Positions 25,093 through 36,868 of a DNA stretch of 64,000 bases are shown here, piece by piece. Every line of letters starts with the position of its first letter. Position 1 is the first letter of the stretch. This DNA comes from Phaseolus vulgaris (lineage: Eukaryota > Streptophyta > Magnoliopsida > Fabales > Fabaceae): the NCBI RefSeq assembly GCF_000499845.2, contig NC_023758.2, positions 852,811-916,810 of the forward strand, written 5' to 3'. The position numbers were made by a program, and so were the translations under genes. The notes under the pieces are model-generated. The model did not search any database. It saw only the letters and a program-made list of their open reading frames with translations, and had not been told where the DNA came from.

Positions 25093-27952
25093 GGTAAAGA
25101 TGAAAATGAAGTAATGGGAGATGACACTAGCTAGGCTGCTGAAGAAATTGGTGTAACAAAAGACTTAGGTGGTTGGTTGCCCCATGAGTAATGCCTTTGC
25201 AACTACTCCAAAAGGTATGTTTATTTAACAGTTGGCAATAGTGTTTTGTCAAAGAGTAATGCCTTAGCTGTAGATTTTTTGATAATGTGGTCACTCTGAT
25301 CAACTGGGATAATCATCTAGCTTGGTGAAGGGTCACCCAGTTGCCTATAATTTTGGTATAAACTACATAGAGCAGTATGTAGATTTTTGTTAATATTTTG
25401 CCATATCATTCAGGGAATTACAAGTGGTTTGTGCTTAATGATTCATTTGTTTTATGTAATTTTTATAAAAAAATCATTGCAGTTATATTATAATAAAATA
25501 TATGTGAAAATAAATTAATATAAGACCAGAATATCATTTTCTTTTTATTTAATTTTTTTTTATCTACAGAGAATTGTAAAATGTAAGGATGGATAAAAAA
25601 TCCATAATTATCCAATTCATATTACTTTCTCAAATTCATTTAAATAGATTTATTTTAAATTCAAATCCTTAGTTAAATCTAATCCATTTAACTAGATTTG
25701 CATTGAAGGTTAAATATAAGATTAGATAATTTTTTAGATTTTAAAAATTCAAAATTTATGTACTAAATATTTTTTCATTAATTTTTATGTACTAAATATT
25801 TTTTCATTACTAGTTTTCATGATAGTTCTCTAATGTGCATTAAGGCTATTATAATAATATCTATATAAAATACATTAACAATATGTTTTTACTATACTAT
25901 TTTAAATATTTTTACTAAGGATAAAATATATATGGAAAATGATATATTTTTTATGATCATATTTTATTTAATGACTCTTTCTCTTATTTTATAATTTTCA
26001 TAAATTTAATTGATAAATAATATGTATTGAAAATGATGTATTACTAACAACACTTTAGGATTTTTTTACATTTTTGGTATATTTTTACAAAATTATCGAA
26101 ATCAATATTTTTTAAAAACATAAATATGTGAAATCTTATTTCAAAACACAAATTTTAATATAAAAAACATGTTCTAAAACATGACTTATAATAAATACAA
26201 AAGTAGTGGTTTGATTTCTCTTTTAAAAATATAACTAATTTAAAAAATAATAATTTCTATTTTTTCTAAAGTAAAATATATAATTTTAAAATATATATTT
26301 ATATGTATATATATATATATATTAATTGTTTAGTTTCTTAATTTCCTTAAAAATATTCTGAAAGTAAGAAAACCAACACTCGAAAGAAACACCTCTACCG
26401 AACATATCCTGAGAAAATATAAAATATATTATATATTATAATTATACTTTGCCTTACATGTATGTCTATCAAAGAAAATAATTTTAGAATGTTCAAAGAA
26501 ATTCTACAAAGATTTAAATATTTAAATAAGAAAATAATAAATTTTAAATATAAAATAAAACGATTATATACCAAACCCCTAACTTAAAAAAAAACTTACA
26601 TGTTAACATTTATAAACTATAAGTGATATAATTACAATAAATAAATGATACTATAAGTTAACAGTATAAAAGTCATACGAATTATATTTTTTTATCAATT
26701 AATAATTTAAATTTTTTACACTAATATTATTCTGATTAAACTCAAATTTGATAACAATTAACGTTTCTGGCAAAAAAAAACACTCAATTAAAGTTTATAA
26801 ATAACTTAACAATATGAATTAGCCACAATATTTAATTGTCTTAAATTTATTAATCAAAAGAGTCAATCCCTTGGGTCTGGAAGTCAATAACTCTATTTAT
26901 AATGGTTAACATATAATTTATTATTTTACAAATAAAAAAACAATCAATAGTTTCAGCCTATTAATATTACAATTTTGTCTGTGTTATTTAGTTTATTTTT
27001 GAATTGATGAGATGTTGATAGTTTTTAATATTTAGTCGTGATTGAATTGTTAAATTATTTATTTATTGCATGTTTGATAAAGATTTTATTTTTGTCAATT
27101 GTACATCAAATTTAATCTAAATAAAAAATATGTATTTATTTTACTATTGGCACCACTGAATTACTTTTTAAACTGCTGACCAAGGTGAAAAGATAAAAAT
27201 ATACTTCTAGTATTTACTTAAAAATACCTCTAAATACAGGTTTTCATTAAATTTAACTGAACAGGGCATCGTCTTTCTGTTTTTTGTTTTTTCAAAATAA
27301 AATAAAATAATTTAAATTTACTTTACCATAAATAATTTATCCAATATTTTTTTGAGAAATTTAAAATAATTTTTATGTAACTAACATATTTTAATTACTT
27401 ATAAAAAATATTTAAATAATCAACTTTGATTGTTTAAAATTAGTGTTTAAAAATAATTTTAGACAAATAGTTATATACTTCTTAACAGTTATTATAAATT
27501 ATTTAATACTTTATTTGTCAAGAATAAACTTTAGACAATATCATATTTAATATATATAAAATATATAATAATTATACTACAGTTTTCTTATAAAAATGGT
27601 CAAATGTTGTGTATAAATTTATCTCTACATACAAATATTATTTCAAAATAAGTATGTTCACCATATCTAAATCAATTATTATTATAAATAAGTATTAGTA
27701 CTCGATTAAATAATGTGATAAAGAGAACTTTTGAATATATATTTTTTTATTTTAGATGTTTTATTATAAATAGAACATGTTCTAAACTGTTATCTACGTT
27801 ATTAATATTCATTTATTATTTAAATTATTTATATTCTAATTATAAGTTATACATGGAGGATTTACTGATGAAAAATAATGACACTGAAAATATTTTTTTT
27901 TTCTATAGTTCAAGTTTATAATTTATTTATAAATATAATGATTGACTTCAAG

Positions 27953-27996
<44 letters not shown>

Positions 27997-28689
27997 TATA
28001 AAAATAAGACAACTTAAAATATCATTATTACTTATAATATTTATATCTTGTTACTTATGTATACACTATTTTTAAAAAAATTAACTTATAAATTATGTGT
28101 AAAAACCTTAATATGCAAATATAAAAATTTAGTTATATAACAAGATTGAATAATATATAAGATAATTATGATTTTTTTATTTTTTTATAAATTATATTTA
28201 ACACCTTAAACCAATTACATATTTTAATTATATTTAACAAAACTATTTGATTAATAGTAGTGTGGTTCTTTATAGTTCTCTCTTTTTAATGAAGTATGGA
28301 GCTCATCTTAATATACAATATTGCAACAGGTCTAATTCAACAAAGTATTATTTGTTTAAATATTTCAATAAATTCATAAATTAAAATAAGTGTTGTTTCT
28401 ATAAACTTTACATAAACACTCATATTAGTGTTATTTCTATAAACTTTACATAAACATTCGTGGTTAATGAAATAAAAAATACTATGAATATTATCTAAAT
28501 ATAATTATCTAAGTCACTTTGGGATTTTTTTTTATTTTTATATTAATAATTTTTGTTTGTTTTGATATTGATAGTATATGACTTGCTATTCAAATATTAA
28601 CATTTCATCTCATATGTCAACGGTAAGTTTTGTTTAAAGATGATGATAAAATCGATGTCCTCCGCAACAATTACCAACATATGAACACA
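25093..28689. other. AT-rich intergenic sequence
   Basis: A short 3' flank of the coiled-coil gene is followed by very AT-rich DNA. It contains a repeated TTTTTATGTACTAAATATTT block (about 25755-25805), a TA microsatellite (27954-27990) and a 38-bp tandem duplication (about 28390-28460, TTTCTATAAACTTTACATAA). Frames at 27715 and 27878 are AT-driven and overlap the TA run. Confidence 0.6.
27954..27990. repeat. (TA)n microsatellite
   Basis: About 18 uninterrupted TA units. Confidence 0.95.
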
Positions 28690-29845
28690 ATGTGTTTAGC
28701 TTGGTTTTAGGATAATAAAATCTATGATAAACAAAAGAACTTCTATGTTGAATTTTCGATTGTTGATTAATAAGCAACTACATGTGGACGAAGACATCAT
28801 GACAACAATATTTTCAAGAATAAAAGGATTTTCTTGATATGTCGTGGTATATGATATATATTTATTTGAAAAACTCAATCAGCTGTTATTGAAATTAAGA
28901 TAATAGTTGTTTTAAAAATATAACTTTAAGCGAAATTGTTTCTTTCTTACTTTCTAAAGGAAAGACAACTCAGTTTACATTTTGTACACCGTTGTTAATA
29001 AATGAGGAATGAACTTGCAACATAGTTCAAAGAAGTCTTCGAGTTTGGCTTTTGATGAAAATCAATATGAATACAAGATAAAACACTAATGATAAATAAA
29101 TTATGCTTTGAAGCATTTGATCAAACTTGACATATATTATGAAAGTTGTAAATCAAGACCATAGTTAAAAATGATTTGGCTAAAGTTTTTGTATTTGGAG
29201 GTGATTTTAGGCAAACTTTGTGTGTTGTCATCAATAAATTAATTTGAATTGTGGAAAAATTGCAAAGTTTTAAGACTTTCACAAAATACGAGATTAAATA
29301 CTACGAAAACAAATGAAAGTGCAAGATATATCAAAGAATTTGTTGATTAGATTCTCAACATTCGAGATGGAGACTTGGACTTAAATGAAGATGGTGAAAG
29401 CAAAATTGACATACCACAAGATATTGTAGTTGAAAATAATGAATCACCTTTACTTTCATTGGTTGAGTTTGTTTATCCTTATTTTTTTTGCATAATATAA
29501 TGTCTCATGGGATTTTTTTGTGATGAAACATTATTTTGCCCTACAACTTAATCTTGAGAACAAGGGAAAGAAAAAAATTATTTAAATTTAGAAAGAAATG
29601 AAGACGCAATTCAAGGTGAATAGTTGACATAAGGGTTTTTGAATGACATTAAATATTTAACGATTCTCAATCATGAACTTAAATTGAAAGTATGTGTATC
29701 TATAATACTTTTAGAAAATATTGATAAAGCAAATAGTCTTTCTAATGAAAAAGGTTTACAAATAAATTATTTGGAGAAAATGTTATTTTTACTACAATAA
29801 TTAAAGGTAAAAATATTGGTGACAAATATGTATACCAAAAAATTA
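28690..29845 (+). pseudogene. Decayed Helitron PIF1-like helicase
   Basis: No long open frame survives, but reading across stops and shifts recovers ordered remnants of the Helitron/PIF1 helicase family: RKTTQFTFCTP (about 28960), MINKLCFEAFDQT (about 29090), the Walker-B-side VFVFGGDFRQTLCVV (29183-29229), the wedge-like ILNIRDGDLDLNEDGESKID (about 29350-29410), FVYPYFF (about 29470), and the late block HELKLKVCVSIILLENIDKA then LQINYLEK (about 29670-29790). The order and spacing match the family. The Walker A loop and the final SQGQ-type motif were not found. Many stops and indels show long inactivity. The element's ends were not located. Confidence 0.82.
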
Positions 29846-30111
29846 ATATAAATAATTTAACTTTCCAAATAAATAAATTTTAAATATAATAAGTGATAGT
29901 TACTAAAAATGTTAACAAGCACAACTAAAACAAATGTTATTAATGAATATTAACATCGAACCAAAAATAAAATATTACATTTAGAATTAAATAAAAAAGA
30001 GTTGTTGATTTTGGTAACATACACAATGCACATATATTATTCTAGCATTTTTTTTCATAAGTACATATGTTAATATATAGAATTTTATGATGTTTTTTAT
30101 TTACTTTATAA

Positions 30112-30179
<68 letters not shown>

Positions 30180-30960
30180 TAATTCAAATATGTTACATCA
30201 AATTAAATTAGCCTTTTTCCATGTGTTTTAAAATTTATTTTTATTAATAAATATTAATTTTTCTTTAAAAAAAATTGTGTGTCGCATATATTCAAATAAC
30301 AGTTTATGTACATTTAGGATATAAAATCCGTAGAAATAGAAATAATCAAGTCAGAATGTAAATTATACCCGAATACCATTCATTTAAGCAAGATACATGA
30401 GTACTGATGGTTTAAAACTATCAATTTTCTTTCACATCTAAATCACAACTCTATAAATTATCATTTTATTATAATATTTTCTTTATATTTTTATTATTAT
30501 TTTAATATAATATTTTATTATAAAAATAGTTGTAGATAACATATAGAGGTTCAGTTAAAAATAATAATTTATAGAGGTATAACTTAGATGTGAGAGAAAA
30601 GTAATAGTGTAAAAATATCATCCGATATCACTAGGAGAACAATAATTTATGATTTAATATTAAAAAGGTATGATTGGACATTATATTAAATAGTTTATAA
30701 TATTTTCTATATAAGCACTCTTACCTGTTAATTCAGAAATGAAAAACTGCTGATAAGGATTCACGGAGCAGAAAAGGAATGCTGAGAGAGAAATAAAATA
30801 AAATATTAAATGGCAATAGAAAATTACACGTGGGTGAGTAGCAACATGACTACGTTACAGCTCCATATATTACGAGTCTGAGAGGGATAGAAACGGAGTT
30901 CCTAATAATTCCTAATGCAACTCTGCCCTCAATAGGTTAAGAACAACTACAACACATAAC
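29846..30960. other. AT-rich intergenic with ATT microsatellite
   Basis: No gene. The last roughly 250 bases are less AT-rich and probably include the promoter of the next gene. Confidence 0.5.
30114..30178. repeat. (ATT)n microsatellite
   Basis: About 21 units of TTA/ATT without interruption, long enough to be polymorphic. Confidence 0.97.
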
Positions 30961-31040
30961 CGTGTATTTTTATTTTTATTTATTTTCAAAAACTAATAAA
31001 AGTCAAACAAACTTTCTCTCTATCTATACTTCTCTCTGTA

Positions 31041-31091
31041 ATGACTTATTCGAGTCTTGGAAACAGAAAACAGAGTGTGACGACCAGGTAA
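31041..31091 (+). promoter_or_regulatory. Possible uORF before the SUKH-like gene
   Basis: ATG at 31041 opens a 16-codon frame (MTYSSLGNRKQSVTTR) ending at TAA 31089-31091, 107 bases before the main ATG and in another frame. Whether it is transcribed is unknown. Confidence 0.3.
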
Positions 31092-31198
31092 AAGGAGTAC
31101 GTAACACAATTACAATTAGTGATAGCCATTGTGTTTTGATTCCCCAAATTCGCAAACACCAATTTTCATTCTCTGAAGAAATTTGCACAGTTAAAGAG

Positions 31199-32149
31199 AT
31201 GGAGGAGGCTGAGAAAGCGAAGTGGAAACCCCCGAGGCCGAAACGAATATGTTTCTCATTCGCAGCATACACCAGCACCCTCCTTAACCACCTAAAATCC
31301 TCAAACGTTGTAATCGACGAAGGACTCTCCGACCTAGAACTCCGAAACCTAGAATCCAAATTGAAATTCTCGTTCCCACCGGACCTTCGCGCGATCCTCC
31401 AACAAGGCCTTCCGATATCACAGGGCTTCCCCAATTGGCGTTCCTCTTCAACACAACAACTCCAAATTCTCCTCAACCTCCCCGCCTCCTTGATTCTACG
31501 TCGCGTCTCCAACACGCGCTTCTGGCACCCCTCGTGGGGCCCGCAGCCGCCCGACCCGACCCAGGTCCTTCGCCGGTTGTTAAATGATGCGCCGCGGCTC
31601 GTCCCGATTTACCGGCATTGCTATATTGCCTCCTCCCCTGACGCCGCCGGGAACCCCGTGTTCTACGTGGACGACAGCGGGGATGTCTGTTTGCTGAGCT
31701 TCGATGTGTCGGGGTTCTTCCGGGAGCTTCTGGCCCGGGAAATGGATGAGCCGGTGTGGGCGGCGACTGCGGCGAGGAGGGTGAGGTTCTGGTCGGAGCT
31801 GGCGGAGGCTAGGTGCGAGAGTTGGTGGTGGTGGGGCGGCGTGAAGGGGGAGCTCGGGGGGTGCTTGGATAGGATGGTGTGGAAATTGAGAGAGGGAGGG
31901 TGGACGGAGGAGGAGATACGCGAGATGACGACGGTGGAAGAGAAGAAGAAGAAGCACGAGTTGAAATTGAAGGACAAAGAGGCCATAGCGTGGCACGTGA
32001 GAGTGCTCTCCTTGGTTTTGCTGCGTGCGGGGTGGAGCAGGGAAGATGTTGTGTATTCGCTTGGGGTAGTTGGCGATGAAGAAAAATCCTGCCTCGAATT
32101 CCATCAAGAACCGTTAGATCAACGCAACGCCAACATCAACGGCTTCTAA
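31199..32149 (+). CDS. SMI1/KNR4-like (SUKH-like) protein
   Basis: Intronless, 951 bp, 316 residues. The frame stays open to a GTG at 30962, but the first ATG is 31199 (MEEAEKAKWKPPRPKR); the upstream extension is leader-like. Residues from about 42 (GLSDLELRNLESKLKFSFPP, then DLRAILQQGLPISQGFPNW) resemble the start of the SMI1/KNR4 fold: a helix followed by the hydrophobic segment with a conserved Gly-Phe-Pro-Asn-Trp. A GNPVFYVDDSGDVCLL strand region follows. The C-terminal half is Trp- and charge-rich, with a KKKKHELKLKDK stretch. Coding DNA is far richer in G+C (about 31490-31900) than its surroundings. In yeast and bacteria the fold acts as a binding scaffold or immunity protein; the role of the plant relatives is not established. 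The family assignment is from motif resemblance. Confidence 0.8.
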   Translation: MEEAEKAKWKPPRPKRICFSFAAYTSTLLNHLKSSNVVIDEGLSDLELRNLESKLKFSFPPDLRAILQQGLPISQGFPNWRSSSTQQLQILLNLPASLILRRVSNTRFWHPSWGPQPPDPTQVLRRLLNDAPRLVPIYRHCYIASSPDAAGNPVFYVDDSGDVCLLSFDVSGFFRELLAREMDEPVWAATAARRVRFWSELAEARCESWWWWGGVKGELGGCLDRMVWKLREGGWTEEEIREMTTVEEKKKKHELKLKDKEAIAWHVRVLSLVLLRAGWSREDVVYSLGVVGDEEKSCLEFHQEPLDQRNANINGF

Positions 32150-34550
32150 CCTCGTCACTTCTCATCCCTCACCACTATTAGTCAACCTGTCGCCTTCAAC
32201 GACGCATTTTTTTCGCTTTTTTAATGTTTTTTTATTTAACATGTTCGGAGTATAATTAAAATTATATAATACATACAAAAACAAGTTAGATTCTACAACT
32301 ATTTTTTTTGTAAACAAAAATTGATAGGCGATGAAATTGCAATTGCAAGACCTAGTTTTATTTCTCAGTTTATGTGGACTCAGTTTTATTTGACCTAAAA
32401 ATAAGTTAAATTATTATTAAAGGAACTAACTAATCCCTCGTTTTGGTACCATAAAAAAAGGAACCGAATCATGCGAGTTTACATGGAACATGACAATTGA
32501 ATTGACTCGCCTTATGCGGGAGATGTGCTTCTGTTTCAAGCTTCCTTCCTGGACCACAATTACGCAATACATATCTGGTATGCTATTTTTTGTGAACCCA
32601 AAAGCATTACGCATTTCTCAGTTCTGGCGGTTTTTTTTTTGTTCTTTACTTGCGTGATCATGAGATTTTTAAATTTTGATAAAAAAAATGAAGAGGGTGT
32701 AACAGATTGTCACGGGTGTAGCCGTGTAGAGAAAGGGTTATTGAGTTAGGACAATTGGGCACACTGAAAGTGGAATTGGGGAAAAACTCCTCTTTCTACT
32801 TGTTTCTGGAAAAGAGTTGGGCTGGGTGATTTCAGTGACACGAAAGAGGGCTTCACCACCGGCCAAAGAAAAATGCTCCGTGTTTTGGAATTACTAATCT
32901 CCACATTTTGGATCCTTAGCAAAATTTAAGCTTACCTACCTCAATAGCCTTCTTCACAAGTTGTACAAATTCTACATATTTCGACTTTTATTCAATGACA
33001 AGATCAAAGCATTTAAGCAACACTAGTAACTTTGTTAACTTTTAGATAGAACCCAAACCTCACTCACCTATTTTTGTGTAAAACAAGCCCCTTCTTTATT
33101 TATTTATTATTAAATTAAATGAACATTATTTATCATTTTCGTATATTAATGAATACACTCTGTTCCTGATTCTATACCCTTGATCTGCTACAAATGGTTG
33201 TGCAATCAAGGGTGCATCAAGCTAAACCACAAAGGTAATAGAGATGCTTACTCTTGGCCAACTAAGCTTCCTCTTCAAATCCATGGTCTGCATTCACTCT
33301 TCTTTCTTCAGAAATCAGCACATTTCTTTTCATCCAAACTCCCTTTTTCTTTCACTCTTTATGCTGCCTTTTACCCCTTCCACACACACAACGAAAAGGT
33401 TATAAGAAAAACTAACTTCATATTTTTTTTTATTAGAACAGAGGTTTTAAGAAAAGTGTTAATGATTTTTATAAGAAACTCTCATCTTTATTATAATAAA
33501 ATGAGATATTTAAAGTCTTAATTAAAATTAAGAGTTGGATCTTAGTAGTAAAATTTAAACTTTTCGATTTTTTTTCTTAACAATAATATACAAAATTAAA
33601 TTTTTAAGTTGTAAAATATTGAAGTGCAAATGAAATATTATAAGAGTGTGAAATTTTGTAAAATCTCCGTATTCCAAAAAAAAAAAACTTCAAAAAATAA
33701 GATATGAGTTGAAATATTGTTCTATTTGGAACAATAACCTTTGTGCCCCTTAATTCTGAACATGCATGGATAGATATATTACAAACAAAATGTGTCTCAA
33801 GGTGTTTCTAAAAGACTATAATCAATATATTTCAATTCATAATCGATTACAACTCCCGTATAATCTTTTAAATTCTTTATTATAATCGATTAGATTCACT
33901 CCTGTAATTATAAATATTTTATTGAAGTAATTTTTTTTGTTACATTTTATAAATTTTTTTAAGTATGGTTAAACATAAAGATATGCATCTGTCTACCATT
34001 AATAACAATTAAATCATTAAATTGTTATTAAATATATAATAATAAAGTTATTAATTCTTTATCAATAGTTTAAGGTATTAAACTTTGATTTAATATTAAC
34101 ATTTTATATTAAAATTAGCTTTATATTCACATTATTATTTTTATATTTTTATATTAGAAAAATATTAAAATAATCACTATTTATTATTATTACTAATAAT
34201 TATAAATTACAACGTTTTTAAAAATACAAAAAAATTAAAATTTAAAAATAATTAATTATAACCTTAAATATTTTAAATACTTATGTTAATTTTATATTAG
34301 CATAATTTTAAAATCATTTTTTAACCGAATTAATTTTTTTAAATAAAATTATATGTATATATTAATAATATAAGAACAGTAAATAAATAAATATAAATTA
34401 TAAAATTATTCATATTTATTAAACATTTAGATGAAATGTTATAATCATCCCCTTCAAGCATATTCTCCTTCAAGAATGGTTTCAAAATTTTCGAGCAATA
34501 ACAATCAATACCAATTGTTATTTATAAATATTGTTCATAATTTTAATTAA
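32150..34550. other. Intergenic, AT-rich
   Basis: 3' flank of the SUKH-like gene, then AT-rich DNA. Frames at 32525 and 33180 begin at non-ATG codons and have no recognisable product. AATCGATTA-type motifs near 33841 and 33880 look like part of a small repeat. Confidence 0.5.
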
Positions 34551-34559
34551 AATTGTTGA

Positions 34560-34975
34560 AACTAAGAAGACGATTCGAACTACTCCTTGATCGGTTGGTA
34601 GGTCTGTTCCTCACTTCTTCCTTTTGGTTGTACTCCTACGCTTTCACTCTTCCATTTCTCCTCCTCGCTTGCTCCAGCCTCGAATGGTACCTGTAAAAGA
34701 CACTTCGACACTCAAGTCAGACTTTGCACTCGACACTCAGTATTTAGTGCTAGATGATTGCGTACCTGATCATTTGGAATATGTGCTTATTTATATAATT
34801 ATTGTGGATCATTTGTCGAATGGACCTAATAAAAATATATTAACAAATGTTGGGTCATTAATCAGCTGCATGTGGATCATGTCGGTCGATCTGGACCGAT
34901 GTAGTATCGGGTGCCAACTCTCTCACCCTAGAAGCCGAACTCCCCTGCTGCACTACCATCAGGTGTTTATTCTTT
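34560..34975 (+). repeat. LTR-like fragment related to repeat family A
   Basis: A less AT-rich block with CCTGTAAAAGACACTTCGAC followed by ACTCAAGTCAG near 34690, echoing the CACCTGTAGAA...TTCGACGTTCAAGTCAGT block of family A (about 1930-1965). The 117-codon frame crossing it starts at a non-ATG codon and is not supported as a gene. Confidence 0.4.
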
Positions 34976-35008
34976 GAACTGAAATTTATTGTAATCCAAT
35001 TCGTGCGT

Positions 35009-35217
35009 GAGACTATATATTTATGAGTGATCCGATAATGGGTGACCTAATAAACTCATCAAACTCTCATTAGGATAGACTTTAAATGACTTTTATACCA
35101 TAATAAGTGAACTTTAAACTTAACTTAACTTTATAAAATCAACTTATAAGATGAAATTTGTATTCACTTATATACTATGAAATGTTTCTATTAATAATTG
35201 ATGTGGGATCTTCAACA
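35009..35217. repeat. Dispersed repeat family B, copy 2
   Basis: GAGACTATATATTTATGAGTG, then GATCCGATAATGGGTGACC, CACTTATATACTATGAAA and a terminal GATGTGGGATCTTCAACACC correspond in order to 19.8-20.0 kb. The left terminal motif is missing or diverged. Confidence 0.6.
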
Positions 35218-36859
35218 CCAATCTCTCTACTTTTGACTGCTTTCATCCTCTTTATTTTTGTTTTCTTTTATTACATTATCATCATCCTTGTTACCTTTGT
35301 ACTCATTCTCTTCATTTTCCCCGTTGGTCAAATAATTCTCTCTTCATTATCTTGATCTTCTTTATGCTCAAGTTTTTCTTTATTATGACGAGGGTCCTTT
35401 CTCTCCTGATTGGAAACCCAATTGTTTGTTTTTGTAACTTCTCCAACATAATACAGCCTTTGCATCTCGAATTTATGTCAGATATTTTTTTATTTTCAAA
35501 ATTGTTCATTTTCCTATACACCTGCTTAATATTTATAAGAAATATCATCGTGTCATTGATGGTGAACAACTAACTACGTAAGAACCCATTAAAGACAACA
35601 AAATAATAAAAAGAAGTAAAAAAAAATACTCAAACTTAATTAAAAAAAACACCTCAAAAAAACATATTTTTTTATGGAGCATAGTAAAAAATAATCTAGG
35701 TATTAAACATATGTTGTTTAACAACGCTATCAACTTCTAATTCAAATTATATGCACACAATAATGAAAACAGAAACATTTTGTTTGGGTAAAAAATAAAA
35801 AGAGAAACGTATTCGTATTTGTAGCTAAAGAAGTTCGATATGATGAAATAGTTCGTTTGTGTTTTTTTTTAAATAGTTTTATTTAATTAAATTAATCATA
35901 TCTAATTTTATTTTTCTTGTATTTCTTTATCTAATTTAGTTATTTTAAAATAGACATTTTCTATTTATTGTAAGATACAAATTCTATCCATTTTCTAAAT
36001 AAATACATTTTAAAATTATTTTTTTCAAAAATATTTATTTTAAATTTTTAAAAAAATAAAAAATATATAATTACGTATAATCAAATTATGGTACACATGC
36101 TTGGTCTAATGGTCAATATTAAAAGTTTATAAAATAAATAAATTAACAAAATCTTTCTTAAATTGAATTAAATCATTTTTTATTCTACCTATTTAATCTC
36201 TAACCTAAATAGATTTAGACTAAATTAGTATATAAACTTAAGTTATGGATTAATTATTTTTATAAAATACTAATAATATTTACTATTATTTTATTAAAAT
36301 AATATATATATATATATATATGTATTATATATATTAATATATTCTTAATTTTTAAAAATATAAATTTTATTTTTTATTTAAAAAATAATCCATCGAATCG
36401 AACCCACTGAAGCAAAAGAAATTTATTAATTGGCGTTTGACACAATTCACGCAGATAACGCTTACGGGAACCAAGGTAACAAAATTGCAATTCCGTTGAA
36501 ATTTAAAATAGGGGTGTTATTTGACCAAATTGCAATATTAATAGGGCGTTTCTTCGGCTTTACTGGATTATAATCCAAACCAAACGGCTTATATTAATTT
36601 AATTAAAACCATTTTTTCTCTAAACCATAATTAAGCTAATTACAGTAAATTCAATTTTAAGATTTATTTATTTTAATTCCAAATCATCTTAATCACTTGA
36701 TAATATATTTTTGTTTTAAGTTTAGTGTCTAGACCTTTCATCTATCTTGGTTAATACGTTAATATACGTTAAACACATCATTTTTATCAAATCGAAGAGG
36801 AGTATCTAGTTTAAAATAATTGTTGATATAATTTGAAAAGAATATTATAAAATTTAATA
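35218..36859. other. AT-rich intergenic sequence
   Basis: No gene; a TA run at about 36301-36322. Short frames on both strands between 35158 and 35733 overlap each other and are AT-driven. Confidence 0.55.
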
Positions 36860-36868
36860 AATTTATGC

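Noticed and set aside
31580..32107. 175-codon minus-strand frame
   Set aside because: It is antisense shadow of the GC-rich SUKH-like coding region; Pro- and His-rich translation is typical of such shadows.
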